In this document: positions 22,301 through 32,083 of the stretch, piece after piece
How positions within the stretch are numbered: the first letter of the stretch is position 1
Layout: every line of letters starts with the position of its first letter
Origin: Methylobacterium sp. Leaf108
GTDB taxonomy: Bacteria > Pseudomonadota > Alphaproteobacteria > Rhizobiales > Beijerinckiaceae
Length of the DNA: 64,000 nucleotides
Direction: 5' to 3'
NCBI RefSeq assembly: GCF_001423265.1
Contig: NZ_LMND01000030.1
Coordinates: 272,996-336,995 of the forward strand
Notes under the pieces: generated by a model
The model's input: the letters and a program-made list of their open reading frames with translations, nothing else
Databases searched by the model: none
What the model was told of the DNA's origin: nothing
Position numbers and translations under genes: made by a program

Positions 22301-23839
22301 ATGGTCACGCGCGTCGCTACCGTCGCCTTCGAGGGAATCGAGGCGCGCGCCGTCGACGTGCAGGTCCAGATCGCCAACGGGGCCGTCGCCTTCATGGTGG
22401 TGGGTCTCGCCGACAAGGCGGTGGCGGAATCGCGCGAGCGGGTGCGCTCGGCCCTCATCGCCTCGGGCCTGGCCCTGCCGGCCAAGCGCATCACCGTCAA
22501 TCTCGCGCCCGCCGACCTGCCCAAGGAGGGCTCGCACTACGACCTGCCAATCGCATTGGCGGTGATGGGTGCCATCGGCGCCCTGCCGGCCGATGCGCTC
22601 GCGGGCTATTGCGTGCTGGGCGAACTGGCCCTGGACGGCACCATCACCGCCGTCTCCGGGGTGCTGCCCGCCGCCATGGCCGCGGGCGCCCGCGGTCTCG
22701 GCCTGATCTGCCCGGCGGCGACCGGACCGGAGGCCGCCTGGGCGGGCGGGGACATCGACGTCCTGGCGCCACGCTCGCTCGTGCAGCTCGCCAACCACTT
22801 CAAGGGCAGCCAGGTGATGGCGCGGCCGGAGCCGGCCATGGCCGCGCCGCCCTCCAACCTGCCAGACCTGCGCGACATCAAGGGCCAGGAGGGCGCCAAG
22901 CGCGCCCTGGAGATCGCCGCGGCCGGCGGCCACAATTTCCTGATGAACGGCCCGCCCGGGGCCGGCAAGTCGATGCTCGCGGCCCGGCTGCCGTCGATCC
23001 TGCCGCCGCTCAGTCCCCGCGAACTCCTCGAAGTCTCGATGATCCAGTCGGTGGCGGGCGAGTTGAAGGGCGGTGCCCTCTCGAACCGGCGCCCGTTCCG
23101 GCAGCCACATCATTCGGCCTCGATGGCCGCCCTGGTCGGCGGCGGCCTCAACGCGCGCCCCGGCGAGGCCTCGCTGGCCCACGGCGGCGTGCTCTTCCTC
23201 GACGAGTTGCCGGAGTTCACGCCCCAGGTGCTCGATTCGCTGCGCCAGCCGATGGAGACCGGTGAGGTCATGATCGCGCGGGCCAACCACCGCGTGACCT
23301 ATCCCGCCCGCTTCCAGCTCGTGGCCGCGATGAATCCCTGCCGTTGCGGACAGGCGCTCGAGCCCGGCTACGCCTGCCGGCGCGGGCCCAACGACCGTTG
23401 CGTCGCCCAGTACGGAGCCCGCATCTCCGGGCCGCTCCTCGACCGGATCGACCTGCGCATCGAGGTCGGCGCGGTCACCGCCGCCGACCTGATCCTGCCG
23501 CCACCGGCTGAGGGATCGGCCGAATGCGCCGCCCGTGTCGCCGCCGCCCGGCTCATCCAGACGGAGCGCTTCGCCGCCCGCGGGCTCACCGGCGTAATGA
23601 CCAACGCCACCTGCCCGGCGACGGTGATCGAGGAGGTCGCCGCCCCCGATGCCGAGGGGGCGACGCTGATCCGCGACGCGGCCGAGGCCATGCGCCTGTC
23701 GGCGCGAGGCTTTCACCGGGTGTTGCGGGTGGCGCGCACCCTGGCCGACCTCGACGGCGAGGCGAGGGTGCGGCGCCTCCACCTGGCGGAGGCGTTGTCC
23801 TACCGCGGCCGGTCGGAACGGGCCGTCGCCGCCGCCTGA
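22301..23839 (+). CDS. comM: YifB/ComM family Mg-chelatase-like AAA+ ATPase
   Basis: 512 residues. N-terminal ChlI-like domain (VVGLADKAVAESRERVRSAL, LPKEGSHYDLPIAL), central AAA+ module with the P-loop GPPGAGKSMLA and Walker B VLFLDELPEF, zinc-like cysteine set CRCGQ...CRRGPNDRC, and C-terminal Mg_chelatase_C. ComM is a hexameric branch-migration helicase that helps integrate DNA during natural transformation. GGAGG seven bases before the ATG sets the start; the in-frame extension to 21788 runs through ffs and the PepSY gene and is not real. Confidence 0.94.
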   Translation: MVTRVATVAFEGIEARAVDVQVQIANGAVAFMVVGLADKAVAESRERVRSALIASGLALPAKRITVNLAPADLPKEGSHYDLPIALAVMGAIGALPADALAGYCVLGELALDGTITAVSGVLPAAMAAGARGLGLICPAATGPEAAWAGGDIDVLAPRSLVQLANHFKGSQVMARPEPAMAAPPSNLPDLRDIKGQEGAKRALEIAAAGGHNFLMNGPPGAGKSMLAARLPSILPPLSPRELLEVSMIQSVAGELKGGALSNRRPFRQPHHSASMAALVGGGLNARPGEASLAHGGVLFLDELPEFTPQVLDSLRQPMETGEVMIARANHRVTYPARFQLVAAMNPCRCGQALEPGYACRRGPNDRCVAQYGARISGPLLDRIDLRIEVGAVTAADLILPPPAEGSAECAARVAAARLIQTERFAARGLTGVMTNATCPATVIEEVAAPDAEGATLIRDAAEAMRLSARGFHRVLRVARTLADLDGEARVRRLHLAEALSYRGRSERAVAAA

Positions 23840-23858
23840 ACGTTCCTGCGGCGGTGGC

Positions 23859-26024
23859 CTATTCCGCCGCCTGCCGCGAAGCGTAGCCGAGGCGTTCGTT
23901 GAGTTCGCCGAGCAGCTTGATTGCCGCATCCGCGATCACCGTTCCGGGCGGGAAGATCGCCGAGGCGCCGGCGGCATGCAGGGCCGGGTAGTCGCCGGGC
24001 GGAATGACGCCGCCGATGACGATCATCACGTCGCCGCGTCCGGCCTCGTCGAGGGCGGCCTTGAGCTCCGGCACCAGGGTGAGGTGGCCGGCGGCCAGCG
24101 ACGACACGCCGACGATGTGCACGTCGTTCTCCACCGCCTGGCGCGCCGCCTCGGCCGGGGTGGCGAACAGCGGCCCGATATCGACGTCGAAGCCGAGGTC
24201 GGCGAAAGCCGAGGCGATCACCTTCTGGCCGCGGTCGTGCCCGTCCTGGCCCATCTTGGCCACGAGGATGCGGGGGCGGCGCCCATCCGATTCCTCGAAG
24301 GCTTCCACGAGCTTCCTCACCGTCTCGACCACCGGCGACATGCCACCCACCTCCCGCTTGTAGACGCCCGAGATCGAGCGGATCTCGGCCCGGTGCCGAC
24401 CCCAGGCCTTTTCCAGCGCCTCGGAAATCTCGCCCACCGTCGCCTTGGCGCGGCCGGCCTGCACCGCGAGCTCCAGCAGGTTACCCTCGCCGGTGGCGGC
24501 TTTGGTGAGGGCCGCCAGTGCCGCGTCGACGTCGGCCTGGTTGCGCTCGGCGCGCAGGCGCTTGAGCTTGTCGATCTGGAGGGTGCGGACGTTGCCGTTG
24601 TCGACCCGCAGCAGGTCGATGGCACGCTCGTCGTCCGGCTTGAACTTGTTGACGCCGACGATGGTCTGGCGGCCGGAATCGATCCGCGCCTGGGCGCGGG
24701 CGGCGGCTTCCTCGATGCGCAGCTTGGGGATGCCGGCCTCGATCGCCTTGGCCATGCCGCCGAGTTCGTTGACCTCGCGGATGTGCTCCCAGGCGCGGGC
24801 CACGATGTCCTGCGTCAGCTTCTCGACGTAGTAGGAGCCGCCCCAGGGGTCGACGATGCGGGTGGTGCCGCTCTCATGCTGCAGGAAGAGCTGGGTGTTG
24901 CGCGCGATACGCGCCGAGAAGTCGGTGGGCAGCGCCAGCGCCTCGTCCAGGGCGTTGGTGTGGAGGGACTGGGTGCCGCCTTGCGTCGCCGCCATCGCCT
25001 CGATGCAGGTGCGGGTGACGTTGTTGAACACGTCCTGCGCGGTCAGGGACCAGCCCGAGGTCTGGCTGTGAGTGCGCAAGGGCAGCGACTTGTCGGATTT
25101 CGGATCGAACTCCTTGACGAGGCCGGCCCAGATCAGGCGCGCGGCCCGCATCTTGGCGATCTCCATGAAGAAGTTCATCCCGATCGCCCAGAAGAACGAT
25201 AGGCGCGGCGCGAACTGGTCGATGGTCAGGCCGGCGCCCAGGCCCGCCTTGATGTATTCGACACCATCGGCGAGCGTGTAGGCGAGCTCGAGGTCCTGCG
25301 TCGCCCCGGCCTCCTGCATGTGATAGCCGGAGATGGAAATGGAATTGAACTTCGGCATGTTCTTCGACGTATAGGCGAAGATATCGCCGATGATCCGCAT
25401 CGATCCCTTGGGGGGGTAGATGTAGGTGTTGCGGACCATGAACTCCTTGAGGATGTCGTTCTGGATCGTGCCGGCGAGCTTTTCGGGCGGTACGCCCTGC
25501 TCCTCGGCCGCGACGATGTAGAGGGCGAGGATCGGCAGCACCGCGCCGTTCATCGTCATCGACACGGTCATCTCGTCCAGCGGAATGCCCGAGAACAGCG
25601 TGCGCATGTCGTAGATCGAATCGATCGCCACGCCGGCCATGCCGACGTCGCCCGAGACGCGCGGATGATCGGAATCGTAGCCGCGGTGGGTGGCGAGATC
25701 GAAGGCCACCGACAGGCCCTTCTGCCCGGCCGCCAGGTTGCGGCGGTAGAAAGCGTTCGAATCCTCGGCCGTGGAAAAGCCGGCGTACTGGCGGATGGTC
25801 CAGGGCTGGGTGACGTACATCGTCGGGTAGGGCCCGCGCAGGTAGGGCGCCACGCCGGGATAGGTCTTGAGGAAGGTGACGCCCTCGCGGTCGGCCGGGC
25901 CGTAGTGGCCCTTCACGGGAATGCCCTCGGGCGTCATCCACGGCTCGCCCGTCGGCGGCGCCGGCGCCGGGATGGCGTCGGCCGCGTAGGGGACGGTCGC
26001 GAAGTCGGGGATGCGGGACGTCAT
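23859..26024 (-). CDS. mcmA: Methylmalonyl-CoA mutase large (alpha) subunit
   Basis: Adenosylcobalamin-dependent isomerisation of (R)-methylmalonyl-CoA to succinyl-CoA, part of the ethylmalonyl-CoA pathway and propionate use. 721 residues, the length known for Methylobacterium McmA. The TIM-barrel catalytic domain carries [32 protein letters not shown] and [10 protein letters not shown]; the C-terminal cobalamin domain (about 590-715) has the base-off motif GQDGHDRG and the SSLAAGH and GGVIPPGDY segments. The small subunit gene is not in the window, nor is a meaB-type chaperone. I saw no cobalamin riboswitch in the 60-bp upstream gap. The open frame upstream to 26264 lacks family similarity. 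Confidence 0.95.
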   Translation of the reverse strand: MTSRIPDFATVPYAADAIPAPAPPTGEPWMTPEGIPVKGHYGPADREGVTFLKTYPGVAPYLRGPYPTMYVTQPWTIRQYAGFSTAEDSNAFYRRNLAAGQKGLSVAFDLATHRGYDSDHPRVSGDVGMAGVAIDSIYDMRTLFSGIPLDEMTVSMTMNGAVLPILALYIVAAEEQGVPPEKLAGTIQNDILKEFMVRNTYIYPPKGSMRIIGDIFAYTSKNMPKFNSISISGYHMQEAGATQDLELAYTLADGVEYIKAGLGAGLTIDQFAPRLSFFWAIGMNFFMEIAKMRAARLIWAGLVKEFDPKSDKSLPLRTHSQTSGWSLTAQDVFNNVTRTCIEAMAATQGGTQSLHTNALDEALALPTDFSARIARNTQLFLQHESGTTRIVDPWGGSYYVEKLTQDIVARAWEHIREVNELGGMAKAIEAGIPKLRIEEAAARAQARIDSGRQTIVGVNKFKPDDERAIDLLRVDNGNVRTLQIDKLKRLRAERNQADVDAALAALTKAATGEGNLLELAVQAGRAKATVGEISEALEKAWGRHRAEIRSISGVYKREVGGMSPVVETVRKLVEAFEESDGRRPRILVAKMGQDGHDRGQKVIASAFADLGFDVDIGPLFATPAEAARQAVENDVHIVGVSSLAAGHLTLVPELKAALDEAGRGDVMIVIGGVIPPGDYPALHAAGASAIFPPGTVIADAAIKLLGELNERLGYASRQAAE

Positions 26025-26083
26025 GGGCGGGTGCTCGTGCGGCGACAGGTTGTGCGGCATTATAAGCAAGGCCGCCCTGCGGG

Positions 26084-26557
26084 CTACTCCCATCGGCGTC
26101 GGCGCGCTCGCGCCCGGTCCCGATCCGGCGCGCGGCACGGTGCCGGGCCGTCGCGGGACGCGAGCCAACTTACGCGTTCGTCGATCAGCCCCGTCAGACG
26201 CTCGCGCCGGGCATTGCGTCGGCCGCAATCGCCGGGGCAGTCGCTGCCGCTGCCGGGATCGCACTGGACGATCGCCAGCACCAGGACGGCCAGCGCCAGA
26301 ACGCCGAGGACCACCATCGGCAAGGCCACCCCGAGACCGACGAGGGCCGCGACGACGAGCTTACCGCCGAGCGAACCGGCGACCTTCAGCTTCACCATGA
26401 CGGCGAAGGTCCCACCGGCGCCGGCGAGCCCCCTCGCGACCCGTGCGATCCAGGTGCGCATCCTCCTGCGACGGGCCAGAGCCTCCAGGCGGGCGAGTTC
26501 GCGCCGGATGCGCCGGACGGCGGTATCGTCGTCACCCAGACTGACCTGATGCGGCAA
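26084..26557 (-). CDS. Hypothetical membrane protein with basic ends
   Basis: 157 residues. A basic, Arg-rich N-terminal helix (about 14-45) is followed by a hydrophobic stretch at about 45-98 that can form two membrane helices, a Cys-containing loop ([13 protein letters not shown]) and a very Arg-rich tail. I do not recognise a family. Support is the coherent membrane topology and the lack of any better frame; it could be an over-call in this GC-rich DNA. It lies 60 bp upstream of mcmA on the same strand. Confidence 0.5.
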   Translation of the reverse strand: MPHQVSLGDDDTAVRRIRRELARLEALARRRRMRTWIARVARGLAGAGGTFAVMVKLKVAGSLGGKLVVAALVGLGVALPMVVLGVLALAVLVLAIVQCDPGSGSDCPGDCGRRNARRERLTGLIDERVSWLASRDGPAPCRAPDRDRARARRRRWE

Positions 26558-26768
26558 ACGGCAGCGCCCTCCACGAACCCGGAAGCGGAATCGATCATGA
26601 GGAGCTTAGGGAAGAACGGGGCCGACCTGAACCCGCGGCGCGTGACGGTCCGCCGGACGGCCGCGAGGGGGCACGGCCTCGATCCGTCGCAATTTTTCGG
26701 ATCCCGTTGAGCAAACCTGAAGGGGTTGAGCCGTACCGTGGTCTCCGGAAACCGAAGGAGACCGACCC

Positions 26769-26969
26769 ATGAGCGATTCCATTGCCGGCCTCGCCACGTC
26801 GATCATGGCCGACAAGGCCTCGGCCCTGCGCGGGTCGTTCCAGACCGCCGCCCTGCGTCAGCAGGGCGACAGCGAGAGGGCGATCGCGGGCCTGATCCAG
26901 GAGAGCGCCGAAACGCAGAGGGCCGCGCTGCCCGAAGGTCAGGGCAAGGCGGTCGACATCCTTGCCTGA
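26769..26969 (+). CDS. Small protein resembling the YjfB motility family
   Basis: 66 residues, beginning MSDSIAGLATSIMADKASAL and ending with a GQGKAVDI segment. This resembles YjfB-type proteins, short helical proteins annotated as putative motility factors, but the similarity is recalled by eye and is not strong. AAGGAG lies eight bases before the ATG, which supports expression. Mostly alpha-helical, no signal peptide. Function unknown. Confidence 0.65.
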   Translation: MSDSIAGLATSIMADKASALRGSFQTAALRQQGDSERAIAGLIQESAETQRAALPEGQGKAVDILA

Positions 26970-27145
26970 TGGCAGGGACGGACCCTCTCGCGCGGCGTGC
27001 CGGTCACGGGTCTGCCCCCGACCGAAGCGACGCGCCAAACCCGCAGGGGCCGGTGGCGGGGCTCGATCGAGGGAGAAGTCTGCGGTGAACGTCGTGCCGG
27101 CGCGCGGGTCGGCGCGCACCGGCCTGGCGGCGGTGGAGCCGTCGA

Positions 27146-27361
27146 TCAGTTGAGGTAGGTGCGGATCCAGTTCGGGGAGAGGATCTCGCCCTCTTCCGTG
27201 ATGATCCAGGGCTGCTTGGCCGGGTCGGTGAGGGCGCCGGCGGCGGCTTCGATGGCCTCGCGCAGGGTGTCGAAGCGGGCCGGCTGCGCGACGGGGGAGG
27301 CGGCCGGCGCGGTGCGCCAGATCGTCAGGTCCGCCGGGCGTTCGAGGGCTTCGGTTTCCAT
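27146..27361 (-). CDS. Small hypothetical protein
   Basis: 71 residues, soluble. The central helix DTLREAIEAAAGAL is followed by KQPWIITEEGEILSPNWIRTYL, which looks like a compact alpha/beta fold often seen in small Methylobacterium proteins of unknown role. The ATG is preceded by AAGGACC. Nothing in the context points to a function. Confidence 0.65.
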   Translation of the reverse strand: METEALERPADLTIWRTAPAASPVAQPARFDTLREAIEAAAGALTDPAKQPWIITEEGEILSPNWIRTYLN

Positions 27362-27789
27362 GGTCTTCAGGGTCCTTGTTGGGGGCTGGCCGTTGCGGGC
27401 CCGCCGGGTTCGTTGAAGGGTGAGCCCCGGCGTCGCGAGGCATGTATCGGGGATGATGGAAGCATCTGTGAGGCGATTTCGCGATCAATTGGGGCCGTTC
27501 GGCCACGATCGTCGCGTCATCCCCGGTTTCGTTCATCATGAATTCACCACGATGCTCGAAACCGTCGCCCCGGACCGCTCCTCTTGTTCGTCTGATCGCA
27601 GAATGATCAGAAGCCGTGTCCAATTCGTTACCGCCGATGACGCCGTGACACGGTGCGTGGACGCACAGTCGTCGATCGGCGCCACCTCACCGGGCCATGT
27701 TCCCCTGGTTGAAGGAATCGCGGTGAACGACCAGTTAACGAAGCGTGGCCGCGAAGGCACAGGGCCCCGCGGACCGAAGGAGTTGAGAC
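27362..27789 (+). other. 428-bp intergenic region before the HtrA-type gene
   Basis: Contains no credible ORF. A GTTAAC half-site occurs near 27731. No clear -35/-10 pair or stress-sigma consensus with correct spacing was found. GAAGGAG at about 27777 is the ribosome-binding site of the next gene. Confidence 0.4.
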
Positions 27790-28920
27790 GTGCCGGACCG
27801 GTTCGTGCGGGTCGCCTGGACCGCCGCCCTCTGCCTTTTGGCGCTGTACGTCCTGCAGCCCTACGTCAGCGGCTTCCTCTATTCGGCCGACCAGCCCCGG
27901 GCCGTCCTGGCACGTGGCGACCTCGCCCCGGCCGAGACCTCGACGGTCGACCTGTTCGCCCGTGCCAGCCCCTCGGTGGTGCACGTCTTCGCGCAATCGG
28001 CGGCACAGGGGCGCGCGCTGATGGAGCCCGACCCTCAGGACGGCCAGGGCAGCGGCCAGCAGACCGGAACCGGCTTCGTCTGGGACGCGGCGGGACACGT
28101 CGTCACCAACAACCACGTGGTGGCCGGGGCGACGCAGCGCGGCGGTTCAATCTCGGTGCGGCTGTCGTCCGGAGACGTCGTGTCGGCGAGCGTCGTCGGC
28201 ACCGCACCGAACTACGATCTGGCCGTCCTTCGCCTGGGCCGGACCACCACCATGCCGCCGGCGCTCGCCATCGGCACCTCGGCGGACCTCAAGGTCGGCC
28301 AGTCCACTTTCGCCATCGGCAACCCCTTCGGCCTCGACAGCACGTTGACCACGGGCGTCGTCAGTGCGCTCCAACGGCGACTGCCCACCGGCGAGGGCCG
28401 CGAACTCTCGGGCGTGATCCAGACCGACGCGGCGATCAATCCCGGCAATTCGGGTGGTCCGCTGCTGGATTCCGCCGGGCGGCTCATCGGCGTCAACACC
28501 GCCATCTATTCGCCCTCCGGCGCCAGCGCCGGCATCGGTTTCGCCATTCCCGTCGACGTCGTGAACCGGGTGGTGCCCGAGCTCATCAAGAACGGGCGCA
28601 CCCGCAATCCCGGCATCGGTATCATCGCCGGGCAGGAGGCCACGGCCGCCCGGCTCGGGATCGACGGCGTCGTGATCGTGCGCGTGATCCCCGGCTCCCC
28701 GGCCGCCGCCGCCGGCCTGCGCGGCGTCGACATGCAGACCGGCGACATCGGCGACGTCATCGTGGGCGCCGGCGGCAAGCCGGTGAACCGCCTCGCCGAT
28801 CTCACCGCCGCCCTCGAGGCCGCTGGAATGGACGCGCCGGTGGACCTGGTGATCGAGCGCGACGGCCGCACCCGCAGGGTGCGGGTGACGACCGCCGACG
28901 TCGCCCAGGCCCGCCTGTGA
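27790..28920 (+). CDS. HtrA/DegP-type membrane-anchored serine protease
   Basis: 376 residues. One N-terminal membrane anchor (about 9-31) places the protease in the periplasm. Trypsin-like domain with triad His109 (VTNNHVV), Asp143 (NYDLAVLRL) and Ser221 (INPGNSGGPL), then a single PDZ domain (about 270-370) with GVVIVRVIPGSPAAAAGL. One PDZ rather than two makes it DegS-like in layout, though substrate and regulation are unknown. The GTG start has GAAGGAG upstream. A membrane J protein gene follows on the same strand. Confidence 0.93.
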   Translation: MPDRFVRVAWTAALCLLALYVLQPYVSGFLYSADQPRAVLARGDLAPAETSTVDLFARASPSVVHVFAQSAAQGRALMEPDPQDGQGSGQQTGTGFVWDAAGHVVTNNHVVAGATQRGGSISVRLSSGDVVSASVVGTAPNYDLAVLRLGRTTTMPPALAIGTSADLKVGQSTFAIGNPFGLDSTLTTGVVSALQRRLPTGEGRELSGVIQTDAAINPGNSGGPLLDSAGRLIGVNTAIYSPSGASAGIGFAIPVDVVNRVVPELIKNGRTRNPGIGIIAGQEATAARLGIDGVVIVRVIPGSPAAAAGLRGVDMQTGDIGDVIVGAGGKPVNRLADLTAALEAAGMDAPVDLVIERDGRTRRVRVTTADVAQARL

Positions 28921-29085
28921 TGTTCGCGGGCGCTCGACGCCCGAGGCCGCGTCACCCTCCGCAGGCAGTCCGCGCCTGACCGGCATCGCGGACCGATCCC
29001 GGGTGGGGGATGCTACAACGGCCGGACCACCGCCTGGCCAAGACGACCATCAGGACGATCTCCCGCCCATGCCTCCGTTCCACAG

Positions 29086-29796
29086 ATGACCCTGCTCTTC
29101 GGCGCCCTCGCCCTCCTCGGCCTGTGGTGGTGGGGAGGGAGCCTCCTGCGCCTCGCACCGGCGCTGCGCGCGAAGGTGATCGCGCGGATCGCGGCCTTCG
29201 GCGCCCTGGCGCTGGCCGCCCTGTTCCTCGTCAAGGGACGGTTCGACCTGGCGCTGGTGTTCGGGCTCGGCGGGGCCTGGGCGCTCGATGGCGCTCCGGC
29301 CCTGGCCCTGCGGGCCCGCAGGGTCTTGGATCGTGCCCGGCGCTGGCGCCCGACGGTCTCGGCCGGAGTGGTCCGCCCGGTGATCGGCGCCGACGGATCG
29401 ATCGTCGACGGCACCGTGATGGCCGGGCCGGATGCCGGCCGCACCCTCTCGACGCTGCCGCGAGATTCCCTCGTCGCCCTGATGGCCGCCTGCCGCAGGC
29501 GCGATCCGCGCAGCGCCGGCCTGCTAGAGGCGTATCTCGACCGCCGGCACGCCGGCTGGCGTGTAGACGCTGAGCGCGATCCCGACCCGCGGCCGGGCCG
29601 TCCGCCGGACCCAGGGGCGATGACGCAGGAGGAGGCCTATCAGATCCTGGGGCTTGAGCGCGGGGCGACCCTGGACGAGGTCCGCACCGCCCACCGGACG
29701 CTGATGAAGCGGTCCCACCCCGACCAGGGCGGAACCGTCGAAGGTGCGGCGCGCATCAATGCGGCCAGGGACAGGCTGACGAACCGACATCGCTGA
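29086..29796 (+). CDS. Membrane protein with C-terminal J domain
   Basis: 236 residues. Two to three hydrophobic segments in the first 75 residues, an Arg-rich cytoplasmic stretch, and a J domain at the extreme C-terminus (about 183-236) with EEAYQILGLERGATLDEVRTAH on its helix II side and the HPD tripeptide in HPDQGG. The layout resembles mitochondrial Tim14/Pam18, which recruits Hsp70 to the membrane; bacterial relatives probably recruit DnaK there. It lies 165 bp after the HtrA-type gene. The start ATG is preceded only by a weak site. Confidence 0.9.
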   Translation: MTLLFGALALLGLWWWGGSLLRLAPALRAKVIARIAAFGALALAALFLVKGRFDLALVFGLGGAWALDGAPALALRARRVLDRARRWRPTVSAGVVRPVIGADGSIVDGTVMAGPDAGRTLSTLPRDSLVALMAACRRRDPRSAGLLEAYLDRRHAGWRVDAERDPDPRPGRPPDPGAMTQEEAYQILGLERGATLDEVRTAHRTLMKRSHPDQGGTVEGAARINAARDRLTNRHR

Positions 29797-29859
29797 TACT
29801 CCACGCGCGTTGCCAGGGGGACATTCGGAACGGATCGTTCGGGCAGGTCGTATCGCGCA

Positions 29860-29886
29860 CGCACGGGCGCCTTTCGCGTCCGTGCG
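29860..29886. terminator. Hairpin between convergent J-protein and carboxypeptidase genes
   Basis: CGCACGG (29860-29866) pairs with CCGTGCG (29880-29886), and inside it GCG pairs with CGC around a CCTTT loop. It sits between two convergent genes and could end transcription from both sides; there is no U-tract. Confidence 0.5.
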
Positions 29887-29931
29887 CCTGACGAGATCGC
29901 GCGAAGGCAGGCGCAGGGTCGCGCCTGGACT

Positions 29932-31416
29932 TCAGCTACGGGTGGCGAAGCAGTTGAAGCCGTTGCGCTTCAGGGTGTTGCAGGCGTCCTGCGCCGCATC
30001 CTGCTCGGAGAATCCCGAGAACCGCGCCCGGTACAGCGTGGCGCCGCCGTGCTCGACCTTCACCGTGTAGGGGGAGGCCTTGGCGAGCGCTCCGCCGCCC
30101 CGCGAGCGGGCGGCGCTGAGCATGGACTTCGCCTTGTCCTCGTCGTCCATGGCACCGAGCTGGATGACCCAGGCGGTGGGGGTGACGCGCGGCAGGGCGG
30201 CGGATTTCGTGTCGGACCGCGCCTCGGCGCGGGCCGGCGCGTCCACGGAGGCGAGGCGGGCCTCCACCTTCCCGGAATTGGGGAAGGCCGGCTGGCTCGG
30301 GATCGCGGCGTAGGCCTGGGCGCTGGCGGTGGCGCCCAGGCGCGCCTTCGGGGCGGCGCTTCCGGGGGTGGTCGTGCGGCCGGGGCTGATGTCGAGGGGC
30401 TCGTCGGCGTTGGTCGAGGCCGTGGTGTCGACATCCTCGTCGTCGGCGGCGGAGGCGAACTGGGTGCGGGTGCGGGCGGCGGCATCCGCCACCACCGCCG
30501 GGCGGGCGCGCTCGGCGACCTCGACGATGGCCGGCGCCTGGCGGCTGCCGGCGTAGGCGCGCGGCAGGCTCTGGCGCACGAGGTCGGCCATGATCCGGTC
30601 ACGGCTCGCACCCGACTTGCCACCGAGGACGATCGCCACGATCTGGCGGTCGTCGAGCTTGGCCGCGGTCATCAGGTTGAAGCCGGAATCGCGGGTGTAT
30701 CCGGTCTTGATGCCGTCGACCCCCTCCACCGTGCCGAGCAGCCGGTTGTGGTTGCCGATGGTGCGGCCGTGGAAGGCGAAGGAGCGGGTCTGGAAGTAGC
30801 GGTAGTAGCGGGGGAAGCGGTCCTGGATCGCGCGGGCCAGGATCGCGAGGTCGCGGGCGGTGGTGATCTGGTCGGAATCGGGCAGGCCGGAGGCGTTGAC
30901 GAAGTTCGTCCGGGTCATGCCCAGCGAGCGGGCCTTGCGGGTCATCATCTCGCCGAACCGGCTCTCGGACCCGGCGATGTTCTCGCCGATGGCGCAGGCG
31001 ACATCGTTGGCGGACTTGGTGACGATGGCCTTGATCGCGTCCTCGACCTCGATGGTGCCGCCGGCACGGAAGCCGAGCTTGGACGGCGCGCGCGCCGCGG
31101 CGAAGGCCGAGACGGTGAGCGGCGACTCGAGGGTATAGCGACCGCGCTCGAGCTGCTCGAACAGCATGTAGAGGGTCATCACCTTGGTGATGGACGCCGG
31201 ATGCCGCAGCGCATCCTCGTTGACCGCGTGCAGGGTGCGCCCGGTCTTCACGTCGACCACGATGGCGGCGTAGGGCGGGTTGTAGCCGCCCGCGGGGCGG
31301 TGATGCCGGCTGCGGCGGGCTTCGGCCGAATCGGTGGTCACGGCGACGATGGCGGTGGCCGCCAGAAGGCCGGCAAGGGTCCGCGACGGCCGGGTTCGGT
31401 TGGGAACGCTACGCAT
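29932..31416 (-). CDS. D-alanyl-D-alanine carboxypeptidase (S11) with SPOR domain
   Basis: 494 residues. Signal peptide (about 10-35), then a penicillin-binding DacA-type domain with the SxxK nucleophile in SITK, the SAN motif in KSANDVACAIGENI and the KTG triad in DGIKTGYT. A long Ala/Pro-rich linker (about 290-410) leads to a C-terminal SPOR domain (about 415-490) that binds denuded glycan at division sites. It probably trims pentapeptides at the septum. The in-frame extension to 31521 is not typical; GTG at 31419 or 31422 is possible. A CtrA-like box lies about 125 bp upstream. Confidence 0.93.
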   Translation of the reverse strand: MRSVPNRTRPSRTLAGLLAATAIVAVTTDSAEARRSRHHRPAGGYNPPYAAIVVDVKTGRTLHAVNEDALRHPASITKVMTLYMLFEQLERGRYTLESPLTVSAFAAARAPSKLGFRAGGTIEVEDAIKAIVTKSANDVACAIGENIAGSESRFGEMMTRKARSLGMTRTNFVNASGLPDSDQITTARDLAILARAIQDRFPRYYRYFQTRSFAFHGRTIGNHNRLLGTVEGVDGIKTGYTRDSGFNLMTAAKLDDRQIVAIVLGGKSGASRDRIMADLVRQSLPRAYAGSRQAPAIVEVAERARPAVVADAAARTRTQFASAADDEDVDTTASTNADEPLDISPGRTTTPGSAAPKARLGATASAQAYAAIPSQPAFPNSGKVEARLASVDAPARAEARSDTKSAALPRVTPTAWVIQLGAMDDEDKAKSMLSAARSRGGGALAKASPYTVKVEHGGATLYRARFSGFSEQDAAQDACNTLKRNGFNCFATRS

Positions 31417-31539
31417 CACGACACACTGTCCTCGGGCCCTGTCGGCACGGGGCCGACCGGCGACGCAAACCGACTGGAGCGGGACGCGGCCCTGCGGCCG
31501 TCTCCCTGCAACATCTGTCAATCAGGCTAGGAGGATGCG

Positions 31540-31555
31540 GTTACGGGCGGGTTAA
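31540..31555 (-). promoter_or_regulatory. CtrA-box-like sequence upstream of the carboxypeptidase gene
   Basis: On the minus strand it reads TTAA-N7-GTAAC, one mismatch from the CtrA consensus TTAA-N7-TTAAC. It could equally act on the divergent phasin gene. Chance occurrence is possible. Confidence 0.3.
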
Positions 31556-31601
31556 TGCAGCGCCCGCAAATTGCTCGCACATATTGCGATGCAGCATGCG
31601 T

Positions 31602-31631
31602 CTTGACGGGAAATGGTGCGGTGCACATAAA
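31602..31631 (+). promoter_or_regulatory. Sigma-70 promoter of the phasin gene
   Basis: CTTGAC (31602-31607) with CATAAA (31626-31631), 18-bp spacing, or ACATAA at 17 bp. This is one of the best consensus matches in the window. The upstream flank 31570-31600 is rich in TGC/GCA repeats (TTGC, GCAC, TTGCGATGCAGCATGC), which may be an operator for a polyhydroxyalkanoate regulator such as PhaR; that is inference. Confidence 0.55.
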
Positions 31632-31723
31632 TCGTGCGCGGGGCGACCCCTGCCGGATCGCCGGTGGCGCCTGCGCGTCTTTCTCGACTCAAGAAGGCAT
31701 GCCCGCGAGGGCATGACGACCCC

Positions 31724-32083
31724 ATGATGACCAACCCCCTCGACAAGGCCGCCTTCGACACGCTCCGTGAGACGGGCCATGGCGGCATCGGCGCGATGCT
31801 CAAGGCCGTCGGTACGTTCTCCCGGACCGCCCAGACCATGGGCATCGAATCCGTGGATTACGCCAAGCAGTCGATGATCCACGCCAATGAAACGATGAAG
31901 GCGCTGGCCAAGGTGCAGACCCCTCAGGCGGCCATGGAAATCCAGACCACATACCTGAAGGGCTCGTACGAGCGGCTGATGGCTCAGGCCAACCTGATGG
32001 CCGACCTCTACCAGGGTCTCGCCAGGGACCTGACCAAGCCCGTCGAAGGCCGAGTCCGGGGCGGGCTCCCCGCGGCGGCCTGA
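31724..32083 (+). CDS. Phasin family protein
   Basis: 119 residues, almost wholly helical, matching the Phasin_2 pattern: SRTAQTMGIESVDYAKQSM then EIQTTYLKGSYERLMAQANLMADL. Phasins coat polyhydroxyalkanoate granules and affect their size and number. Two adjacent ATG codons (31724 and 31727) could serve as start; the longer frame to 31634 overlaps the promoter and is rejected. The strong promoter upstream suggests high expression. The alpha-r8-like RNA at 12962 may regulate such genes. Confidence 0.9.
   Translation: MMTNPLDKAAFDTLRETGHGGIGAMLKAVGTFSRTAQTMGIESVDYAKQSMIHANETMKALAKVQTPQAAMEIQTTYLKGSYERLMAQANLMADLYQGLARDLTKPVEGRVRGGLPAAA

Larger units (their letters stand above)
31417..31723. other. 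Divergent carboxypeptidase-phasin region
   Basis: 307 bp holding the phasin promoter and the CtrA-like box listed separately; no further ORF or RNA recognised. Confidence 0.5.

Noticed and set aside
25964..26090. Cobalamin riboswitch before mcmA
   Set aside because: The gap is only 60 bp and lacks the B12-box pattern.
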